From: Nitrosomonas sp. | GTDB lineage: Bacteria; Pseudomonadota; Gammaproteobacteria; Burkholderiales; Nitrosomonadaceae | NCBI GenBank assembly: GCA_021774075.1 | Contig: JAJFJK010000057.1 | Location: 1 to 32,952, forward strand | Direction: 5' to 3' | DNA: 32,952 nt | The notes under the pieces: generated by a model | What the model saw: only the letters and a program-made list of their open reading frames with translations | What the model was told of the DNA's origin: nothing | Databases searched by the model: none | Made by a program: the position numbers and the translations under genes | Shown: positions 18,302 to 26,740 of the stretch, piece after piece | Position numbering within the stretch: position 1 is the stretch's first letter | Layout: the number at the start of each line of letters is the position of its first letter

Positions 18302-18575
18302 GCTTCAAACCATATTTTTTCTCAAATTCACTGAAAAACTCATTAGCAGGAATACCTTTTCCCTCATCATGAGATTTTGCCGCTTGCGCTATTTTCTCCA
18401 GCGCGTCTAATAAATCAACCATCTCTTCATAGGCTTTTGCATCTTGAATGACTAATTCGGCTTTGCCGTTTACGGTTAATATTTCAGGTCGTCCAGTTTC
18501 TTTTAACCGTTTGATATGCTCCGCAGGTTTGCGGCTAAAATCTGAAACAGGGTGTATAGCGTCCATTCTAAACAT
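18282..18575 (-). CDS. Phd/YefM-type antitoxin
   Basis: 97 aa: VSDFSRKPAEHIKRLKETGRPEILTVNGKAELVIQDAKAYEEMVDLLD; overlaps toxin start by 20 bp. Confidence 0.9.
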   Translation of the reverse strand: MFRMDAIHPVSDFSRKPAEHIKRLKETGRPEILTVNGKAELVIQDAKAYEEMVDLLDALEKIAQAAKSHDEGKGIPANEFFSEFEKKYGLKREAVQD

Positions 18576-18744
18576 GATAATACCTCAACAGAAAATTTAC
18601 TGATCATTATCAGTCTACAGAATGCTTCGTGGCCTGACAAGTTTAAACAGGATATGGGTTAGGCAGAAAATACGGTGTAATTCCCCGAAGAAGAGGATGT
18701 AGTGTTTATTCAAAACTCAGCAAAGTAAACTGAAAGAGTACTAG

Positions 18745-18984
18745 CCTGAATATTGCACCAGTGCGTTATATTTTTGCCTGTAATCGTTGTGTCTATTGGT
18801 TCTTAGTAATTTTTGCGAAAATACAGTTTGCACTTAAGGCTCACTTGCTGGTTTTTAACTTGCCCTGTTTTGAATTGAACGTACATGCTCTCTACGCCGC
18901 AGAATAACTGCGTCTTCGGTCGCGAGCACGCTCAATTCAAAACAGCTCGGCGTTTAAATTCCACCAACTGGTGCAATATTCAGG
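18745..18984. mobile_element. 240-bp MITE with perfect 18-bp TIRs and CTAG target duplication
   Basis: CCTGAATATTGCACCAGT (18745-18762) and ACTGGTGCAATATTCAGG (18967-18984); flanking CTAG at 18741-18744 and 18985-18988; internal inverted repeat CTGTTTTGAATTGAaCGT / ACGcTCAATTCAAAACAG. Confidence 0.8.
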
Positions 18985-19016
18985 CTAGCTCCTGTAATTA
19001 ATAATCTGGACAATTA

Positions 19017-19037
19017 TCATACTATTTTATAGTATGA
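19017..19037. promoter_or_regulatory. Candidate autoregulatory operator of the mazEF-like module
   Basis: Inverted repeat TCATACTA-TTTTA-TAGTATGA, 30 bp upstream of the antitoxin ATG. Confidence 0.55.
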
Positions 19038-19067
19038 ATATGATTACTATATGGTGTGAGGAATATT

Positions 19068-19298
19068 ATGACACATAGAACAACAATTACCCTTGATGAT
19101 GATAGTTTCGCGTTTTTGAATAGTGTTGCTGGTGATAACCGTAGTGCATATATCAATAAGCTTTTGAAGCAGCAACGTAAGAATGCATTAAAGGAAGCGC
19201 TACTTAAAGCTAATCAGGAAGAGGCTGAAGACACGAGCTATCAGGAAGAATTGCAGGAATGGGACAAAACAATATCTGATGGTTTAACCAATGACTGA
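19068..19298 (+). CDS. Ribbon-helix-helix-like antitoxin of MazEF-type module
   Basis: MTHRTTITLDDDSFAFLNSVAGDNRSAYINKLLKQQRKNALKEALLKANQEEAEDTSYQEELQEWDKTISDGLTND; GAGGAAT RBS; overlaps toxin start by 8 bp. Confidence 0.8.
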   Translation: MTHRTTITLDDDSFAFLNSVAGDNRSAYINKLLKQQRKNALKEALLKANQEEAEDTSYQEELQEWDKTISDGLTND

Positions 19299-19632
19299 TT
19301 TTAAGCAACTTGATATTTACTGGATTGATCTTGAACCGACCAAGGGTGCGGAAACAAAAAAACTCAGGCCATGCGTGATAATTCAAGGTGATTTTGTAAA
19401 TATTAAATCAAAAACCTTAATTGTTGCGCCGTTGCTCCCAACCCATAAATCATGGCCTTTTGCGGTAAACCTCAAACCATCCAAGGCGAATGGTCTTGAT
19501 AAAGATCGCCATATCAATTTGAAGAAATTACGGGCTATTGATGTCTCTCGTATCAGGAGAAAGCAAGGCAAACTTGAAAATCAATATGTTGATCTTATCA
19601 AGGATGCTTTGACCATTGTATTTGATCTGTAA
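19291..19632 (+). CDS. MazF/PemK-family endoribonuclease toxin
   Basis: 113 aa: LDIYWIDLEPTKGAETKKLRPCVIIQGDFVN...TLIVAPLLPTHKSWPFAVNL typical of MazF/PemK. Confidence 0.9.
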   Translation: MTDFKQLDIYWIDLEPTKGAETKKLRPCVIIQGDFVNIKSKTLIVAPLLPTHKSWPFAVNLKPSKANGLDKDRHINLKKLRAIDVSRIRRKQGKLENQYVDLIKDALTIVFDL

Positions 19633-19939
19633 ACCCTGAATTAGGTAATTCTTAAACACTCGAAAAATTTGTAATCAACACAAAACAACATCTTGACGGC
19701 GATTACCTTGTTGGGCAATGTAATGTGGGTATCCAGGTAAAATGACTCTTGCTAGTTTTGCCATGGACTCATTTTTACAGAATTAAGTATTATGTCCTCA
19801 GAACCCATGATATTAAGAAAAAGGTTGATGCGATTTGGTCTGATCTGGGCTGTAATTAAGTTACGTGTCCCCAGAATTTAAACCCTATTCCTCTTGATGA
19901 CTTGCGCTTGTTCCAGTGATATTTCTGTATGATCAATGA

Positions 19940-19960
19940 GAAAGGGCTTCGGCCTTTTTC
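19940..19960 (+). terminator. Possible intrinsic terminator
   Basis: AAAGGGCTTCGGCCTTTTTC: short G/C stem with T-run. Confidence 0.4.
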
Positions 19961-20010
19961 CCCGCACCCGAAAATATCAAGTAGTCGGAGCACTAGATCA
20001 CATCATACCC

Positions 20011-20610
20011 ATGAAATCCTATTCTGAAGCCGCTGAACGCAATAAACAACCGATTCTGGAAGTATTGCAGCAAGTTTTCGTTGATCGCAGCACGGTGATG
20101 GAAATTGGCAGTGGCACCGGGCAACATGCCGTATATTTTGCTCTCGCTCTCAATCACCTTACCTGGCAACCAACAGAACGCCCCACTAACCTTGCTAGCC
20201 TACGTGAAAGATGCAATGAGCGTCTGGTGCCAAATTTAGCTGAACCCATACCGCTTGATGTGGACGATGAATCCTGGCCTGTTTTAACTGTGGATGCTGC
20301 TTTTACCGCCAACACCTTACACATCATCAGCTGGCCGCAAGTTTGTCGCCTATTTACCAAAGTGGGCAGTTTGTTACCTGACGGCAGCACATTTTGCACC
20401 TACGGCCCTTTCAATATCGATGGCGAATTTACCAGCGAAAGCAATGCCAATTTCGACGCCTACCTGCGCGCACGTGATGCGGACATTGGCATTCGTGATA
20501 TTAGGGATTTAACCGTGCAAGCTAAAACACATAAACTTTTTCTGCAAGCGGATCACTCCTTACCTGCTAATAACCGCCTGCTGGTTTGGCGCAAGATTGT
20601 TGCATTATGA
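20011..20610 (+). CDS. DUF938 SAM-dependent methyltransferase-like protein
   Basis: 199 aa from ATG 20011: MKSYSEAAERNKQPILEVLQQVFVDRSTVMEIGSGTGQHAVYFA; class I SAM motif VMEIGSGTGQH. Confidence 0.85.
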   Translation: MKSYSEAAERNKQPILEVLQQVFVDRSTVMEIGSGTGQHAVYFALALNHLTWQPTERPTNLASLRERCNERLVPNLAEPIPLDVDDESWPVLTVDAAFTANTLHIISWPQVCRLFTKVGSLLPDGSTFCTYGPFNIDGEFTSESNANFDAYLRARDADIGIRDIRDLTVQAKTHKLFLQADHSLPANNRLLVWRKIVAL

Positions 20611-20978
20611 CTTTGCGTTATGACGGATGGCGCTGCGCTTATCCATGCTACCTTGCTGTGAATGCAGCTTTTACCGCCAACACCTTACACATCATCAGCT
20701 GGCCGCAAGTTTGCCGCTTATTCACCAAAGTGGGCAGCTTGTTACCTGATGGCGGCGCATTTTGCACCTACGACCCCTTCAATATTGATGGCGAATTTAC
20801 CAGCGAAAGCAATGCCAATTTCGATGCCTACCTACGCGCACGTGATGCGGACAGTGGCATTCGTGATATTAGGGATTTAACTGCACAAGCTAAAACACAC
20901 AAGCTTTTTCTGCAAGCGAATCATCCCTTACCCGCTAATAACCGCTTGCTGGTTTGGCGCAAGATTGTTGCATTATGA
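20607..20978 (+). pseudogene. Tandem partial duplicate of the DUF938 gene C-terminal half (open frame, ATGA-overlapping start)
   Basis: AFTANTLHIISWPQVCRLFTKVGSLLPDG... to NNRLLVWRKIVAL* repeats at a constant offset of 368 bp; lacks the SAM-binding motif. Confidence 0.85.
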
Positions 20979-21044
20979 CGGATGGTGCTACGCTTATCCG
21001 TGCCACCTTGCTTGTTCACTTCAGAGAATTTCTGGGTTAGCCAA

Positions 21045-21191
21045 CTATTTTTTCGGCTGAGGTGGAGGGGTAATAGGCGCCATTGGCCTAACGCCGCTAG
21101 GCGGAGGGTTTACGTTTGCTTGCTCTCTATTTCCTGGGGTGGGTGGGGTCTGTGTCGGCTGCGGTGGTTGAAACTTAGGGGGGTTAGCCAT
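21045..21191 (-). CDS. 48-aa proline-rich microprotein (not in ORF track)
   Basis: MANPPKFQPPQPTQTPPTPGNREQANVNPPPSGVRPMAPITPPPQPKK*; preceded by GAAGGAGTAAAAACT RBS embedded in the end of the upstream gene. Confidence 0.65.
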   Translation of the reverse strand: MANPPKFQPPQPTQTPPTPGNREQANVNPPPSGVRPMAPITPPPQPKK

Positions 21192-21196
21192 AGTTT

Positions 21197-21796
21197 TTAC
21201 TCCTTCGGTTGGTTAATAAACTCTACCCATTTTACATCTTTGGTATTGATGAGCAATCCCTCAATTTCACTTAGGAGTTGATGCTCACCAGTTTCAGACA
21301 ACCAGCCTGGTTCGACAATGAAAAAATGACCTTTATCTGGCTCCGATGACCAGACTTGAGGGTAACCAGAAAGGCGGCGTTCATCAGCAAGGTGAAGAAC
21401 GACATGGCTTTGGCGTTCAGAAAGCACTCCGTGCCATTCGGACGGATGTGAAGCTCTAGCTGTAAAGCCTACCGCTCGCATCCACTTGTGGAATGAGTCC
21501 TTGTTTGTAAGATATGCCAAGGATGCACCCAGTAGCACGGCGACGAGGGCTAAGGCGAGAGTTTCCGATGCGTCGTCCCAAGAACGGACCGGAAACTTAG
21601 TTCCGATAAATTCTAGCGGCCAACGGACAACAGGAAGAACTGCATGTACTAAAAATGTGAAGATTAATGCCTGAATGACTCGCTCAAACTGGGATGGCTT
21701 TATGTGTGACGTAAGACCGTAATACACCCATGCCGCCAACAAGCCGGGCAGCAAGTATTGCAAGAGGGCTATAATCTCCTTAGATAGCTCAGGCAT
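21197..21796 (-). CDS. DUF6338-like membrane protein
   Basis: 199 aa; three or four predicted TM segments then soluble region RASHPSEWHGVLSERQSHVVLHLADERRLSGYPQVWSSEPDKGHFFI. Confidence 0.65.
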   Translation of the reverse strand: MPELSKEIIALLQYLLPGLLAAWVYYGLTSHIKPSQFERVIQALIFTFLVHAVLPVVRWPLEFIGTKFPVRSWDDASETLALALVAVLLGASLAYLTNKDSFHKWMRAVGFTARASHPSEWHGVLSERQSHVVLHLADERRLSGYPQVWSSEPDKGHFFIVEPGWLSETGEHQLLSEIEGLLINTKDVKWVEFINQPKE

Positions 21797-22011
21797 AGAT
21801 ATAGTTGATTAACGTAATATATACAACATTATTTTTCCAAGAGCTCCCAAGGAACATAGTATATTTCTTATCAACATAAATTATCTCATTCCTGAATTCG
21901 TATAAATAAAAGCGACATTACTACTATTACCGAGAAAATTGCTGGATCAAGCAAGGAAGGGTACCGAGTTGAGAATATTGATAATAGTCTGTTTTACCAA
22001 AGACCCTTGCT

Positions 22012-22225
22012 TTAACATGCATCAATTATCTTACCATTAATTTGATACAGAATTAATCGGCGGTTCATGAATTTCCAGCATACTTCATAGGTGAATCCAA
22101 AGTTTTGTATGACCCCAACGATAATCAGTCTGCGTCAGTTTACCTGTTGATGAGTCACAAGCATTGGTGATAACGTCTGGCAGGGTTACGCAGGCTTCTT
22201 GCAACGATGTTAAATCCAGCTTCAT
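22012..22225 (-). pseudogene. Frameshifted nucleotidyltransferase-substrate-binding (HI0074-like) gene
   Basis: MKLDLTSLQEACVTLPDVITNACDSSTGKLTQTDYRWG, then after a shift near a GGGG run VIQNFGFTYEVCWKFMNRRLILYQ, matching the family hallmark IQxFEFTYELxWK. Confidence 0.6.
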
Positions 22226-25200
22226 ATCTTTTCTTCAATATTATTCGCCATATGAATTGGTTTACGTCTTTCCTGCCACTGAAGCACCACGCTGTAAATA
22301 ACCGGAAATATCAACAGGCTGAGTATCAATACGGTTAGCATACCACCCAGTACTGGCGCGGCGATGCGGTGGGTTACATCAGCACCGCTACCGGTGGCTA
22401 ACATGATGGGGATGAGCGCAATCATGGTGGTGAATGCGGTTATGGTGACCGGTCTTACCCGCATGGCAGTGGCGGTTTCGATGGCTGTGTTAATTTCTGT
22501 CGGTGTTAGCAGGGTTTGTTTTTTGCGGCGCAAACGGGCGATTTCCAGATTAATGAAACTAAGTACCATCACACCGGTTTCTGCGGCAGTGCCGGCCAGT
22601 GCGATGAAACCGACATATACGGCAATGGACAGATTATAACCCAGCAAATATACCAGCCAGATGCCGCCAATCAGACCAAAAGGTATTGTCAGCATGACGA
22701 CAATAGGTTCAACCGCATTGCGAAAGATGACGTACAGCAGGAAAAAAATCAGCGTTAAGGTCATTGGCACGACAATGCGCATTTTTTCTGCGGCGCGTTC
22801 CATATATTCATATTGACCCGACCAACTGATGGTATAGCCGGTCGGGATGCTGACTTGGTCTGCCACCAGTTTTTGTGCTTCGGCCACAAAGCCACCGATA
22901 TCTGATGTTTTTAGATCCACATAAACCCAGGCATTGGGTCGCGCATCCTCACTTTTTATGGACGGCGGGCCACGTCGCAGCGTTAAATCAGCAACCAGTG
23001 TCAGCGGAATCTGTGCGCCAGTCGGCGTAGGAATCAGCATACGCTTGAGGCTTTCCTGATTATCACGTAATTCACGCGGGTAACGCAGATTAACCGGATA
23101 GCGTTCCAAGCCTTCTACCGTCTCGGTAATATTGATGCCACCAATGGCGCTTTGGATGACATCTTGAATGTCTCCCACGGTTAAACCATAGCGCGCCGCT
23201 TCCTCACGTTTGATGTCAAAGTCCAGATAATATCCCCCCATTGCGCGATCACCGAAAGCAGACAGCGTTTCCGGCATGGTTTTCATGACTTGTTCAATTT
23301 GTTCAGACAAGCTTTGCAATACATTCAGATCAGGCCCGGAAACCTTGATACCAACGGGTGTTTTAATGCCGGTGGATAGCATGTCAGTACGTGTCTTGAT
23401 GGGCATCGTCCATGCATTGGTTAGCCCTGGAAAGTTAATCGCCCGATCCATTTCAAGCATTAATTCCTGCGTGGTTTTACTGGGATCCGGCCATTCTGAT
23501 TTGAGTTTCAGGCGTATGGTTGTTTCTATCATGGATAGTGGCGCGGGATCAGTCGCTGTCTCAGCGCGTCCGATTTTTCCAAACACATGATGGACTTCAG
23601 GAAAAGATTTTAAAATTTTATCGGTTTGTTGTAACAGTTCCTTGGCTTTAGTAATGGATATGCCGGGAAACGTGCTGGGCATGTAAAGAATGTCACCTTC
23701 ATCCAGTGGTGGCATAAATTCACTGCCGATTTTGGATAAGGGGTAAATCGTCGAAGCCAGTAACGCAAGGGCCAGGATTAATGTGATTGAGCGCCAGCGC
23801 ATGGCCAGTTTTAGCAATGGCGTATGCACCGAATGCAACACACGGTTTGCCGGATTCTTATGCTCTGGAATAATTCTGCCGCGTATAAAATAACCCATCA
23901 GCACCGGTACAACGGTGATGGTTAAAATGGCTGCTGCTGCCATGGCATAGGATTTGGTATAGGCCAAGGGGGTGAACAGACGGCCTTCCTGCGCTTCCAT
24001 CACAAAAATCGGAATAAACGAGACGGTAATAATCAACAGTGAAAAAAACAGCGCGGGCGCAACTTCGCGTGAAGCTTCACCAATAACCTTCCAGCGTTCC
24101 TTATTGGTCAGTTCGGCTTTTTTCTTGGCAATGGCCTCGCTAATACGCTTGTGCGCGTTTTCGACCATCACAATAGCGCCATCAACCATGTCGCCAATCG
24201 CAATGGCGATACCGCCCAGTGACATGATGTTGGCATTAATGCCTTGCCATTTCATGACAATAAAGGCCATCAGAATACCTAATGGTAATGTAATAATAAT
24301 CACCAGCGAGGAGCGCAGATGGAGTAAAAATAAGGAAACTAACAAACTGACAATAATCAGTTCCTGGATCAATGCGGTGTTGAGCGTATCCACGGCCTGC
24401 TGGATCAGATCACCGCGATCATAGACGGTGACAATCTCAACGCCTTCGGGCAGACCTTGTTTGAGCTCTTCCAGTTTCTCGCGGATACCGAATATGGTCT
24501 TTTGTGCATTCTCGCCAAAGCGCATAATTACCACACCACCAACGACTTCACCTTCACCGTTTAGCTCAACCACGCCACGACGCAGTTCCGGCCCTATCTG
24601 CACATGCGCGACATCCTGCAGACGCACGGGTGTGCCATTGCTGTCAAAACCGACTGGAATACTTTGAATATCTTTTAGTGATTGAATATACCCCAGGCCA
24701 CGCACCATATATTCCGTTTCGGCCATCTCAAGCAGGCGCCCGCCCACATCATTATTGGAGCGCTTAATAGCGCGTTTTACTTTGGATAAAGGTATATCGT
24801 AGGCCAGCAAGGCATTCGGGTTGACTTCAATCTGGTATTGCTTGACATAACCGCCAACTGAGGCCACTTCTGATACACCCGGCACCGTTTGCAGTGGATA
24901 ACGTAAATACCAGTCTTGTATTGAGCGCAGTTGTGCCAGGTCATGTTGGCCGGTTTTATCAATCAAGGCATATTCATAAATCCAGCCTACACCCGTTGCA
25001 TCAGGTCCTAATGATGGGTTAACCCCTTGCGGTAAGCGCGTACTGGCATAATTGAGGTATTCCAAAACTCGAGATCTGGCCCAATACGTGTCGGTGCCTT
25101 CTTCAAAAATGACATACACAAATGACAAACCAAAGAATGAATAACCGCGTACCACTTTGGCATGGGGCACGGCTAGCATGGCGGTGGTCAGCGGATAAGT

Positions 25201-25416
25201 CACCTGATCTTCAACAACTTGCGGCGCTTGTCCAGGGTATTCGGTAAATACGATTACCTGCACATCGGACAAATCAGGAATCGCATCCAGCGGCATATTC
25301 TTGAACGACCAGATCCCCGCCGTGGCCAGCACAACAACAGCCAGCAGCACCATAAAACGGTTGTTGAGTGAGCCATTGATAATGGCATTAATCATGCTGA
25401 TGATATCCTTGCTCAA
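22222..25416 (-). CDS. cusA: Heavy-metal efflux RND permease, CusA-like
   Basis: 1064 aa; IINGSLNNRFMVLLAVVVLATAGIWSFKNMPLDAIPDLSDVQVIVFTEYPGQAPQVVEDQVTYPLTTAMLAVP; Met-containing motifs consistent with the Cu/Ag type. Confidence 0.9.
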   Translation of the reverse strand: MSKDIISMINAIINGSLNNRFMVLLAVVVLATAGIWSFKNMPLDAIPDLSDVQVIVFTEYPGQAPQVVEDQVTYPLTTAMLAVPHAKVVRGYSFFGLSFVYVIFEEGTDTYWARSRVLEYLNYASTRLPQGVNPSLGPDATGVGWIYEYALIDKTGQHDLAQLRSIQDWYLRYPLQTVPGVSEVASVGGYVKQYQIEVNPNALLAYDIPLSKVKRAIKRSNNDVGGRLLEMAETEYMVRGLGYIQSLKDIQSIPVGFDSNGTPVRLQDVAHVQIGPELRRGVVELNGEGEVVGGVVIMRFGENAQKTIFGIREKLEELKQGLPEGVEIVTVYDRGDLIQQAVDTLNTALIQELIIVSLLVSLFLLHLRSSLVIIITLPLGILMAFIVMKWQGINANIMSLGGIAIAIGDMVDGAIVMVENAHKRISEAIAKKKAELTNKERWKVIGEASREVAPALFFSLLIITVSFIPIFVMEAQEGRLFTPLAYTKSYAMAAAAILTITVVPVLMGYFIRGRIIPEHKNPANRVLHSVHTPLLKLAMRWRSITLILALALLASTIYPLSKIGSEFMPPLDEGDILYMPSTFPGISITKAKELLQQTDKILKSFPEVHHVFGKIGRAETATDPAPLSMIETTIRLKLKSEWPDPSKTTQELMLEMDRAINFPGLTNAWTMPIKTRTDMLSTGIKTPVGIKVSGPDLNVLQSLSEQIEQVMKTMPETLSAFGDRAMGGYYLDFDIKREEAARYGLTVGDIQDVIQSAIGGINITETVEGLERYPVNLRYPRELRDNQESLKRMLIPTPTGAQIPLTLVADLTLRRGPPSIKSEDARPNAWVYVDLKTSDIGGFVAEAQKLVADQVSIPTGYTISWSGQYEYMERAAEKMRIVVPMTLTLIFFLLYVIFRNAVEPIVVMLTIPFGLIGGIWLVYLLGYNLSIAVYVGFIALAGTAAETGVMVLSFINLEIARLRRKKQTLLTPTEINTAIETATAMRVRPVTITAFTTMIALIPIMLATGSGADVTHRIAAPVLGGMLTVLILSLLIFPVIYSVVLQWQERRKPIHMANNIEEKI

Positions 25417-26740
25417 TCTGTAGTGGGCTGAGTGGTTCGGTTCTTGGGGTGGCTGGATCCATCATTTTGGCGGTGGCTTCACGTAATCTTGATTCAGAGT
25501 CGATCAGGAATTGGGATGAGGTGACAATTTCCTCACCTTCTTCCAGCCCTTCCAGAATTGTTATTTTGCCATCAGCGGCCAAGCCGGTTGTTATCGAGCG
25601 TGGTTCGAATTTGCCGGGACTGCGAACCACCAGCACTTTGTCGCGTACACCGGAGCGGATTATTGCTTCGGATGGGATAACCAGTGCGCTGAGTTGCTGG
25701 CTGGCATAGATGGTGATTTCTGCAAACATATCGGGTTTTAGCAACAGTTCCTTATTACCAAATTCAAGACGCACTTTAATGGTGCGGGTTTTGGCTTCTG
25801 CATAAGGATAAATAAATGCCAGATGTCCTCTGAAAATGCGCCCGGGTATGCCGGTTAGCTGCATTTCCACCAGATCGCCCGTTTTAACCCACGGTAATTC
25901 ATTTTCATAGATGTCTGCGAAAACCCAGACCTCAGATAAATCAGCAATCATGTAGATTTCGGTGGCGGGTGTGACATACTGGCCTTCACGAGCACCTATA
26001 TTGACCACGATGCCAGATGCAGGGCTGTGAATATGCAGACTTTTGTGGATGTTGTGGTCAGCAGTTAAATCATGTATTTGATGCTTGGGCACATCCAGCA
26101 GTTTCAAGCGTTCTAATGAGCTGCTGACGAGTTCTTCTGCGCCACGGCGGATGTCTTCAACTGGGCTTTGTTCCAGTCCTTTAAGATTATTTAGGGCCAG
26201 AATATATTCCTGTTGACTGACTACTAATTGCGGCGAATAAATACTGAGCAAGTCCTGATCTTTCTTAACTTTTTCGCCTGTTTTGTCCACGCGCAAGGTT
26301 TCTATCCAGCCTTCCACTTTGGGGTGCAGGCGCACAATGCGTTCTTCATCATACGCCACGCGGCCGACTGTGCGCACCACATGTGACAGGATATCTTTTT
26401 TGACAACCGCAATCCGCACACCCATGTTTTGAACAGTATTCGGGTCAATGGTAACTGTGCCGATTGGTTCGTCAGTCCGAGAACTATCATCTGCATAAAC
26501 CGGTATGTAGTCCATACCCATTGAGTCTTTTGTGGGAACAGGAGAGGTAATCGTTGGGTTCATCGGATTACGGTAAAACAGTGGCTCATTGCTATCAGAA
26601 GCGCGAGTATTTTCTTCATGTAATTGGATATCCGCTTGCCAGTAAGAACCAGCCAGCCAATAGCCACCACCGATGCCCACCATTAGCGTAAAAATAACTA
26701 TGAACAACATCGACTTATTCATAAATATCTTCCTTGCCAA
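25388..26740 (-). CDS. cusB: Efflux RND periplasmic adaptor, CusB-like, with N-terminal metal-binding motif
   Basis: 450 aa; FYRNPMNPTITSPVPTKDSMGMDYIPVYADD plus membrane fusion protein core; overlaps cusA start. Confidence 0.88.
   Translation of the reverse strand: MARKIFMNKSMLFIVIFTLMVGIGGGYWLAGSYWQADIQLHEENTRASDSNEPLFYRNPMNPTITSPVPTKDSMGMDYIPVYADDSSRTDEPIGTVTIDPNTVQNMGVRIAVVKKDILSHVVRTVGRVAYDEERIVRLHPKVEGWIETLRVDKTGEKVKKDQDLLSIYSPQLVVSQQEYILALNNLKGLEQSPVEDIRRGAEELVSSSLERLKLLDVPKHQIHDLTADHNIHKSLHIHSPASGIVVNIGAREGQYVTPATEIYMIADLSEVWVFADIYENELPWVKTGDLVEMQLTGIPGRIFRGHLAFIYPYAEAKTRTIKVRLEFGNKELLLKPDMFAEITIYASQQLSALVIPSEAIIRSGVRDKVLVVRSPGKFEPRSITTGLAADGKITILEGLEEGEEIVTSSQFLIDSESRLREATAKMMDPATPRTEPLSPLQIEQGYHQHD

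Noticed and set aside
19790-19860. HIKKKVDAIWSDLG-like reading resembling the N-terminus of a type I restriction HsdM
   Set aside because: Only ~14 residues before a stop; too short to support a pseudogene call without a database search.
20982-21281. Plus-strand 99-aa ORF
   Set aside because: Overlaps the better supported minus-strand Pro-rich microprotein and DUF6338-like gene; Trp/Arg/Cys-rich translation typical of antisense to Pro codons.
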